From Mycocentrospora acerina (taxonomy: Eukaryota > Ascomycota > Dothideomycetes > Pleosporales): 64,000 nt of DNA. The position numbers were made by a program, and so were the translations under genes. The stretch lies in contig JAKUHH010000049.1 of assembly GCA_022701365.1 (NCBI GenBank), forward strand, positions 62,807 through 126,806, given 5' to 3'. Shown here in pieces: positions 56,531 through 64,000 of this stretch (its first letter is position 1; every line of letters begins with the position of its first letter). A model generated the notes under the pieces. The model did not search any database. It worked only from the letters and a program-made list of their open reading frames with translations, and had not been told where the DNA came from.

Positions 56531-59000
56531 ATGTCTGAAAAATCGCCCCTCATCCCGCGCACCTATGCCCCAGCTAGGGCAGAGAGGACCACGCGTGTGC
56601 AGCGCTGCTCCTCCGGCAGAGCGGTTTTGAGAATACTAGGTTTTGCTGCCTTTACGAGTCTTGTGTACTACGGTGTTCCAGAAGGTGAGTTCAAACTTAT
56701 CGCAACAAATATTGAATACTCATACTGACCCAAACCGCCCTCAGCCCAAAGGCACATTCACAAGTCTAAGCTATGTCTCACGCCTGCCTGCGTACACGCA
56801 GCCTCAGAAATACTGTACAATTTGTCTCCGAATTACAAAGAGCTTGACCCATGCAATGACTTTGAAGAGCTTGTATGCGGTGGTTGGAGAGATAGGCACG
56901 ATCTTCGTTCCGACCAAGGCGACGCCTTCACTGGTACCATTATGAATGAGAACTCCGAGTTGCTGCTTCGTCATATTCTTGAAGCTCCCTACCCCAAAGA
57001 TTCTGAAGTATGTAGTTCTTGTAGAATCGAGGTCAACTACTGACTATTTGTAGCACTCCTACTTCTCACCGAAGCAGCTACACACCTCGAAGACTTCCGA
57101 TGACGAAGAGAACTTTGGCAAAATGAAAGCTGCATATAACGCTTGTCTAGATGAAGATCAGATCAAAGACATTGGTGCAAAGCCACTTTTGCAAGTACTA
57201 GACAACATCAAGGCAGCATATCCAGTTGAGAGCCTCGGGCTATCGGATTCTGCTCCTACCAAGGATGCCATTCTTCTTCTCGCGAAGTATGGAGTATCTG
57301 CTCTTGTGGCAGCTGGAACTGGTGCAGATGATAGAGATCCTGATACAGTCGTTGTTTCCGTAGCACCTCCATGGAACTTTGGCCTTCCATCTAAGGAGCG
57401 TTACGAAGATGAGGCTCTCGTTGAGAAGTACCGGGCAGTAACTGTTGAAGTTCTTGCAGCACTTTATCCTGATCACGATAAAGATACTTTTGCAAAGGTC
57501 GTTGATCTTGAGAAAAAGCTCGCTGCTGCTTCTCCCAGCACAGAAGATCGGGAAGACGTAACAGTGAGTCCTTCGAAGTCCACTTTTGTAAACTTCAGTA
57601 CTAAAATCGGCATAGAAATACTACAACCCAATGCTGATTGATGAGGCTGCTGCTCTAACTCCAGAAATCGAACTTACAGCATTGCTTCATGATCTTGCAC
57701 CTGAGAACTTCATCACTAAGCGTGTCATTGTCATGGCGCCAGAGTATATGAGAAAATTGTCTGTAATCCTGAACGAAACCGAGAAGGAAGTGTTGCAAAG
57801 CTACTTCATCTGGAAGGCCGTACAGTCGTTCTCATCTTATGTTGACACCGACGCGGTAAAGCCTTACAAGCAGTTTGTCAATGTGCTCGCTGGCAAGGTA
57901 CGTGATCTCGTACTCCTCAAACCCGTTCAATAAACTCATAAATACAGGATCCCGACTCTGCTCCAGAGCGTTGGCGCAAGTGCGTTGGTCACGTAGATGA
58001 TGGCCTAGGCTGGATCTTGAGTCGTTTCTTTGTCGAGAAAGCTTTCTCGGCTGAGGCTAAGAAATTTGGTGACACTATCATTACTGACATCAAGACTGAA
58101 TTCGCAAAGAAGCTCAAGGCAACGGAGTGGATGGACAAGCAAACCACAACGCAAGCTATCGACAAAGTTCACAACATCATCCAGAAGATAGGATACCCGA
58201 CGAAAAGCCCTAACATCATGGATCCCCGCAGCCTCAGCGATTACTACGGCTCTGTGAATGTCTCTTCTGACGCATTCTTCCAAAACGCTCTCTCCATGCG
58301 TGGTTTTGCAACAAACGACGAGTGGTCCGCTCTCGGGAAGCCAGTGGATCGTGACGCGTGGGGAATGACTGTTCCTACTGTGAACGCCTATTACAATCCA
58401 CCCGGCAACGAGATCGTCTTTCCAGCTGGCATCATGCAGTTCCCGGTCTTTGATGTCAACGTACCCGCGTACATGTCTTACGGAGCATTTGGATCTGTTG
58501 CCGGCCACGAACTAAGCCACGCCTTTGACTCCACTGGTCGCCACTACGACCAGAACGGCAATTACACCGATTGGTGGTCCAACTCTACAGTAGATGCATT
58601 CAAGCATCGTGCTCAATGTTTCGTTGACCAGTACTCCAACTTCACCGTTCCAGGGCCGGATGACAAGCCCCTTCATGTCAATGGACGCCTTACCTTAGGC
58701 GAAAACATTGCAGACGCCGGTGGTTTATCGGCCGCATTCCAAGCTTGGAAGCACCGCGCTCACAAGCACCCGAACAAGGATTTGCCTGGCCTCGAGCATT
58801 TCACACAGGAACAGCTTTTCTTCGTCACCTATTCAAACTGGTGGTGTGGCAAATCACGTCAGAACACCGCTATTAGCCGCATTTACACCGATCCTCATGC
58901 GCCGAAATGGGCGCGCATCTTGGGCACCATGGCGAACAGTCGTGAGTTTAGGGAAAGTTTTGAGTGCAAAACGAAGGAGCCAACATGCCAGCTTTGGTAA
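56531..59000 (+). CDS. Neprilysin-like zinc metalloendopeptidase (M13)
   Basis: Predicted exons are 56531-56684, 56745-57007, 57054-57563, 57616-57897 and 57948-59000, giving 753 residues. M13 proteins are type II membrane ectopeptidases that cleave peptides at hydrophobic sites. A basic cytoplasmic start precedes a membrane segment near residues 32-50. CLTPACVHAASEI begins the ectodomain, with DPCNDFEELVCGGW. The catalytic NAYYNPPGNEIVFPAGI substrate-binding motif, zinc motif HELSH (His590, Glu591, His594) and ENIADAGG (third ligand Glu655, Asp659) are intact, as is the C-terminal CxxW-type end CQLW. All five exons join in phase. Its fungal role is unclear; peptide processing at the cell surface is inferred. 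Confidence 0.95.
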
Positions 59001-59480
59001 TCGGAATAATTTGGGCGTTGATATTTGGCGCACGCGAGGTTTGCTTTGTGTAGAATATAATTATTTGGATTCACTTCATCATAATTCTACAGATGATATA
59101 CACTGTGCTGTGTATCCACTACTTTCTTCTGATAAAGAGATGGGTGCAGTGTGGAGAAATCCCCAATCTCTTTACCGATTGCCCATCAAGCTACTCTTCG
59201 CATTACACACCTTTTTTCGCCATGTCTATGTTAGGGGTCTGCATTCAAGAATAGTACCTGCCATGGATGATCCCAGTATCTACCCGTCATCCTTGCCTGT
59301 CCTGTGCTGATTCGTCAGTGTGCTCCGTTCACAGTGCATGGTGGCTGCAAGCCCTGTCTTGGCTTTCATAAGTAGGAACATGACAAGCTGCGAGGCACAT
59401 TGAGCTTGGACTTGTCATTGCAAAATTAATGCCAACTCGATGCTATCAATCTCACGTTTTTCCTTCGATCTTCCTTTATC
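59001..59480. other. Intergenic, no gene seen
   Basis: Spacer between protease stop and patatin start on the same strand; likely terminator and promoter. Nothing else recognised. Confidence 0.4.
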
Positions 59481-61404
59481 ATGACTGCTGAATCTGTAGA
59501 TTCACCCATGGTGACATCCCCAGCGTCATCTGTAGTACAAATCAAGAATGATCAAACACTCGATAATACTGGGCATTGCCTTCTATCCCTCGATGGCGGG
59601 GGAGTTCGCGGGCTATCAGCGCTATATATTTTGCGCAGCATCATGAACAGACTCAATTACATGCGCGAAGAAGCCGGGCTACAGGCAAAAAACCCATATG
59701 AGATATTTGATTTAATAGGTGGAACAAGCACAGGAGGGTTTGAATTATCGACATTCACAGATTTTCATTCGCGCTGACCTCCTCCAGTCTTATTGCGATC
59801 ATGCTCGGCCGTCTCGAGATGTCAGTTGATGAATGCATAGAAGCGTATATCAAGCTCATGAAGCATGTTTTTGAAAAGAAGGAGAACCGTTCTATTATAA
59901 GTGTTCTCGGCGGTGTTAAGCCACGTTTCTCGTCAAAAGCGCTCAGAGACGCGATCTCAAAGGTCGTCCAAGACCGAAATATCTCTCTTGATGAGAAGTT
60001 TGAGAATGGAAATAAGCCAAGATGCAAGGTGTGAGTCATTTAGCCATAGTCCTTAAAAGACCTTTGTGAATTAATCTTGATAGTTTTGTTTGTACAAATT
60101 TACAGAAAACGAATACGATCACTCGTCTACGCAGCTACCGCACCCCAGCTGGCTGCGAATTTCAACCTACTATTATAGAAGCAGCTCTTGCGACATCTGC
60201 AGCGCCAACCTATTTTTCTGATATCGCCATCGCGGGTAGCAAGTTTGTCGACGGTGCTTTCGGTGCGAACAATCCGACTTTCGAAGTCGAAGAGGAAGCG
60301 TCCGACCTATGGTGCGAAGATACTGGTGACCTCAAGCCTTTGGTTAAATGTTTTGTTTCTATCGGTACTGGGAATCTTGGTATACGTAGTGTCTCGGATA
60401 AGGGCCTGAAGCATCTGGTGGAGACTTTGCAGAAGGAGGCCACTCAAACTGAAGCTACAAACCAACGATTCCTAGGTCAATGGCGAGAAGGTGTAGAAAA
60501 GGGCAGAGTTTACAGGTTCAACGTCGATCAAGGGTTGCAAAGCGTAAAATTGCAGGAGTTTGAACAGCAGGATTTGATACAAGCAGCGACAGCGACATAC
60601 CTGAAAGAGAGGGGCACAATCGGGAGAGTCAGAGGGTGTGTAGAAAACCTGAGAATGAAGCAATGTATGTAAAAGCTCTTCGCAATAACTGTTTCTTATC
60701 CTAGTTTAAACTGTCACAGCTAAAGATTAGGGTTGCAGATCAGCCCAATGCTCACTTTGTGAGCAAAATTAAACAAGAAGCATGGGCTCGTGCAACACCT
60801 CCACCATACAAGACCTCAGCCCGGGCAACATCATCAGAGATCTGTAAGACAAATCCTCACTACATAATGTCTGTGCAAGCTAGGCTGACCCCTCATAGCA
60901 GAGCTCATCAATACGGGCAACTCATATCTGAAAATTCCCACAGATCGTCGAACGACGAAAGATCTCCTCCAAGCCCGCCAATTCTTCTCAAAAGCACTAC
61001 AATACCTCAAGGCCGACCCTAAAACATCCCCCAAGCAGGTTTCTCGCATCTACCAAAAATTAATGGAATGTTCTTTGGCTCTCAGCAAAAATTCTCGTGA
61101 TATGTCTGAGCGTAAGCTTCTCGCAGATGAGGCTCGTGAGTATGGAGAAGTAGCGATGAAGAACGTTGTGACATCTGGAGATAGGTGCATGGAAGCGCAA
61201 GTAGAGTTTTTTATCACTTGTGTCACGGCATGGAAAATCTACCTGCAGGCGAAGACAAGTGGTATCGAACCTAGGGACTGTCCCAGAAGAGACGATGTGA
61301 AAATTAGGATGCAGAGGCAGTTAGACGGTTTAAGGAGGTTTGGGAATTTAGACATAGAGAAGTATGAGATGCAGGCGGAAGACTTCTTAAGGCTCTTCGA
61401 ATAA
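59481..61404 (+). CDS. Patatin-like phospholipase with uncharacterised helical C-terminal tail
   Basis: Predicted exons are 59481-59737, 59788-60030, 60084-60664, 60739-60843 and 60899-61404, giving 563 residues. Patatin domains hydrolyse phospholipids with a Ser-Asp dyad. Visible: oxyanion motif DGGGVRGLSALYIL (residues 38-51), nucleophile Ser83 in GGTSTGG, and dyad Asp223 in FVDGAFGANNP. The second-half blocks AALATSAAPTYF and CFVSIGTGN are typical. After about residue 370 the sequence turns to an alpha-helical region (ELINTGNSYLKIPT, ARQFFSKALQYLK, KQVSRIYQKLMECSLALSK) that looks TPR-like in spacing. No NACHT or P-loop is present. The last two joins are inferred from phase and keep the frame open. 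Confidence 0.85.
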
Positions 61405-61987
61405 GGTGGATGGTGTAACGTTTTCATGTTGAAGTTTCAATCAATTTCAATATAGCCATTGTATTCTCAAACTACACAAGTCGGTAACTCGATTCGATCA
61501 ATATTATTTAAGAACCGTAAAACAAAATGTCAAGAGAATCCATGTTATGGAATGGACTTCCACATATCGATGATAACAACTCAGAATGAAAAATCATAGT
61601 GAAAAATCTAAAATTTGACTGAGCTTCCTTCCAATATTACATTCGCACCTCACAGCCTTGTAGCCTTGTAGCCTTGCAGGGTTTTAGCCGCCCGTGAAAC
61701 GCCACGAGCGTTAACACTGCGACGTGCAGTATTTTCTACTGATTGAGGAAAAATTAAGCGGAAGATCGGCTGGCCAAGCAGCCCAGAAATCATTTGAGCA
61801 TGTAGGACAAGAGTCTTGCATGTATGGTGCATAAATTTCCTTGATCTCGTGCCGCAAAACTCAGGTTGAAGAGCCCCCCTGGTACTCTTATCTCATAACA
61901 TTGCCTAGCAGTGTTCATTGGCAATCCCGCAATGCATTTCCCATTTTCTCAACACCAGCACATTTGGTGGTACTTGATGCTCCCAGC
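61405..61987. other. Intergenic, no gene seen
   Basis: Spacer before the CFEM-like gene. It includes an open-frame extension without ATG (61841-61987). Confidence 0.4.
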
Positions 61988-62845
61988 ATGGCCATGGCAC
62001 ATTCCCAATCGAGTATTCCGCATCTGATCCTCTATTTATTCGCCCTGCAATTCCAATTACCACTCTCGCTGGCACAAGTTGGTACTATCACCCAAGAAAT
62101 CACGAAAACCACTGCATATGGGCTCCAAAAAGCTTGCGCACGAAATTGCTTTCAAGACGAGCCGAGCAACTTTTGTCCTAACGATGTCCTGGGAAGCAAA
62201 TTAGGATGCGCGCCACACACCGACTGTAACAAGTATAGTTGGGTTGCGACAAATGACTGTTACTGTAGACCAGATCTTCAATCTATAGCACAAGCTCATC
62301 TCACCAGCTGTGTAAAGCGTAGCTGCTCAGTTGGGGATTTCGCTATTGATGCATCGAGCGCAGGCAGCATTTACTCTCAGTACTGCAAGGACAAGGGTTA
62401 CATCGCTGCCTTACCCGCAACTGTATTAGCTACTACGACTGGGAATGGAAAGACCATAACGACCGCAGCGACAGGTGTAGGTACTACGCCTACATCGACT
62501 TCAAGCTCGACATCAGATTCGGGAAGCTCCTCAGGATCAAGCGGTCTCCCCATAACGACCATTATCGGGATTGTCATCGGAGGCTTAGCTGGTCTGGCTA
62601 TACTCTCTTTCATCTTGAAGAAATTTGAATTATGCTTTGGTCATAAAAAAGAACAGCCAGTACAATACCGGCTGCCTTTGGCCGACCAAAAGGCTACCTA
62701 CCATGTGAATCCGCATTACGAATCCTATCACCCATCAGGCTATGGATCCGAGATTGGCCCAAATGATTCGATCTCCATTGTTGGCGGTCCAACGAGACCT
62801 GCCCCTACGCTGGTATCAGCTGCCGGTTATCCCCAGTACAGGTGA
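61988..62845 (+). CDS. CFEM-like Cys-rich single-pass membrane protein
   Basis: Single exon of 285 residues; ATG at 61988 (or 61994) chosen because the signal peptide follows directly (HLILYLFALQFQLPLSLAQ, predicted cut after LSLA). The ectodomain has ten cysteines in about 90 residues, with CARNC, NDCYCRPDL and SCVKRSC resembling the CFEM pattern, which normally has eight. A Ser/Thr/Gly-rich stalk (TSTSSSTSDSGSSSGSSG), one membrane segment (ITTIIGIVIGGLAGLAILSFIL) and a Pro/Tyr-containing cytoplasmic tail (HYESYHPSGYGSEIG) follow. The layout is that of a surface sensor or adhesin rather than a GPI-anchored CFEM effector. CFEM proteins take part in haem/iron capture, adhesion or signalling; the role here is unknown. 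Confidence 0.82.
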   Translation: MAMAHSQSSIPHLILYLFALQFQLPLSLAQVGTITQEITKTTAYGLQKACARNCFQDEPSNFCPNDVLGSKLGCAPHTDCNKYSWVATNDCYCRPDLQSIAQAHLTSCVKRSCSVGDFAIDASSAGSIYSQYCKDKGYIAALPATVLATTTGNGKTITTAATGVGTTPTSTSSSTSDSGSSSGSSGLPITTIIGIVIGGLAGLAILSFILKKFELCFGHKKEQPVQYRLPLADQKATYHVNPHYESYHPSGYGSEIGPNDSISIVGGPTRPAPTLVSAAGYPQYR

Positions 62846-63513
62846 CAGTGAGAGAGCCCAAGTGCTGTGCATACATCATGGGCAGAAAGATAATGATTCA
62901 CGCCGCAATTACGTAGAGACTCTGTCAAGAATACCTTTAACAGATTTCCGGAAATGATAACGTATCTATAATGTCATTCCGATTCAGAGTTACAACACAC
63001 CAATAGGTTAGGAACTGATTCTTGATCAATATGTAGTTCATTATGTAGAGCATTCCTAAGTTCCTTCATTCAAGGCCTACATAATAGTAGCATCTTGGCC
63101 AAGACTAAATAATACATTTGAACGATCATACCACTTTGAAATGCTTTGTAGCATAATTATGAACATGCATCTTTCCGTTACGATTCCGCAGTTTCCCGAG
63201 GTGTTGACCAACACTATCATCGAGAGATACACCGAAAGCTAGAATATACCGGTCAACTTCAACTTCAGTTTCGATAATGATTTTTTTCACATTGATCTAT
63301 ATGGAATTTTGAGTAACTCTTGAATTTTCATCTTTCATTTAGTCGCTTGGTGGGACATTCTACATACATTCAATTGAATTTCCCTTTCCAAACTCTCGGC
63401 GTTTCATCATTTTGGCTGCGTGCCATTCGAACAGAATACAAAATTACCTTTGACAGCATCAGACAACTCATAATCACTCAACGTGTTGAATCCAATCGCA
63501 GCTGCATCTGTAG
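62846..63513. other. Intergenic, no gene seen
   Basis: Convergent spacer between the CFEM-like gene and the partial right-edge gene, AT-rich. No gene supported. Confidence 0.4.
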
Positions 63514-64000
63514 CTATTTCCGGGCAGCTCTTCGCCAGCTATCTCCACTTGTCTCTTCAATGAAATCATCTGTTCTGTCTTCAAGGACTCTTCCTTTCCA
63601 ATTTCTCTTCATTCCTCGGCGTCTTTCAATATTGGAATTTGATCGATAGCACTCTGTTGCTACCGCCGTGGTCGGTGGATTGTTCTCTGTTCCCTTCATT
63701 TCTGTGGTCCTATCGATACACTTCCTTAGTTTTGTCAGTATCTCGTTCCTCTCATCAGTATTAGCACTGAGAAGTTCAATAGATTGTGAAATCTTTGCAC
63801 TTCTTGGCTTTGATGCTATGACTTGTCGGCATGCGTTTTGCAAGAGGAGCGACGGCCTCCTGGGCTTGCTGGGGGGCTCTTCATCATCCCAGCTGAGAGG
63901 TAAATTGAAAGATAGATTAAGTTTCAACGCATCACTGTGATTCTCTTTTAACGATTCACTTGTAGATGTGACATACTCTGTCGCGTTTTTGAAGAAAGCG
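63514..64000 (-). CDS. Partial hypothetical protein running off the right edge
   Basis: Minus-strand frame open from the right edge (first full codon at 63999) to the stop at 63514, 161 residues, with no start inside the window. It reads FFKNATEYVTSTSESLKE, LSFNLPLSWDDEEPPSKP, a basic Arg/Ser segment and KISQSIELLSANTDERNE. No family recognised. An intron inside it cannot be excluded, and composition is not strongly coding, so confidence is moderate. Confidence 0.45.
   Translation of the reverse strand, partial: AFFKNATEYVTSTSESLKENHSDALKLNLSFNLPLSWDDEEPPSKPRRPSLLLQNACRQVIASKPRSAKISQSIELLSANTDERNEILTKLRKCIDRTTEMKGTENNPPTTAVATECYRSNSNIERRRGMKRNWKGRVLEDRTDDFIEETSGDSWRRAARK

Overview
The window looks like nuclear DNA of a filamentous ascomycete (Pezizomycotina). 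Genes are split by short GT-AG introns of about 47-175 nt. Neighbouring genes lie on either strand with no operons. The gene content is typically fungal: DUF3433 protein, RTA1 exporter, CFEM-like protein, pisatin-demethylase-type P450, AsaB-like oxygenase, RFX regulator and YOP1. Degenerate transposons in AT-rich DNA carry C-to-T/G-to-A changes that suggest repeat-induced point mutation (RIP). A dothideomycete is my best guess, by inference only. Most genes below were assembled by hand by joining open frames at splice sites, so exon ends are predictions.

Left third (1-32 kb), an accessory-like landscape. It starts with a 5'-truncated CoA-transferase III gene. A 2.55 kb AT-rich island bounded by inverted repeats follows, then a dienelactone hydrolase, a 1.82 kb Fot1/pogo relic with 65-bp terminal inverted repeats and TA duplication, an AsaB/GA4-desaturase-like oxygenase and a methionine-permease-type transporter. 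After a 2.7 kb empty stretch come a serine/threonine dehydratase, an orphan protein resembling the N-terminal domains of fungal STAND receptors, a PHO84-like phosphate transporter, a large DUF3433 membrane protein, a tetraspan protein, an RTA1 exporter and an F-box-like protein. Several are uptake, catabolic or membrane functions, but I see no complete pathway.

Central block (32-44 kb), GC-richer and housekeeping: YOP1 (with a 9-nt microexon) divergent from an RFX transcription factor, a GT8 glycosyltransferase, PEX3, and a polyQ coiled-coil gene broken by an assembly gap with a duplicated flank.

Right third (44-64 kb): an F-box/LRR-like protein, a cytochrome P450, a lipase pseudogene fragment, a small beta-carbonic anhydrase, an HSL-type esterase, an LTR-like fragment, an M13 neprilysin-like protease, a patatin-like phospholipase with a helical tail, a CFEM-like membrane protein, and a gene running off the right edge. 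No rRNA, convincing tRNA or CRISPR was seen. I found no clear new biological system. The most interesting leads are the STAND-N-terminal-like orphan, the patatin with an unexplained tail, the CFEM-like receptor-shaped protein, and the inverted-repeat structures in the RIP-like islands.
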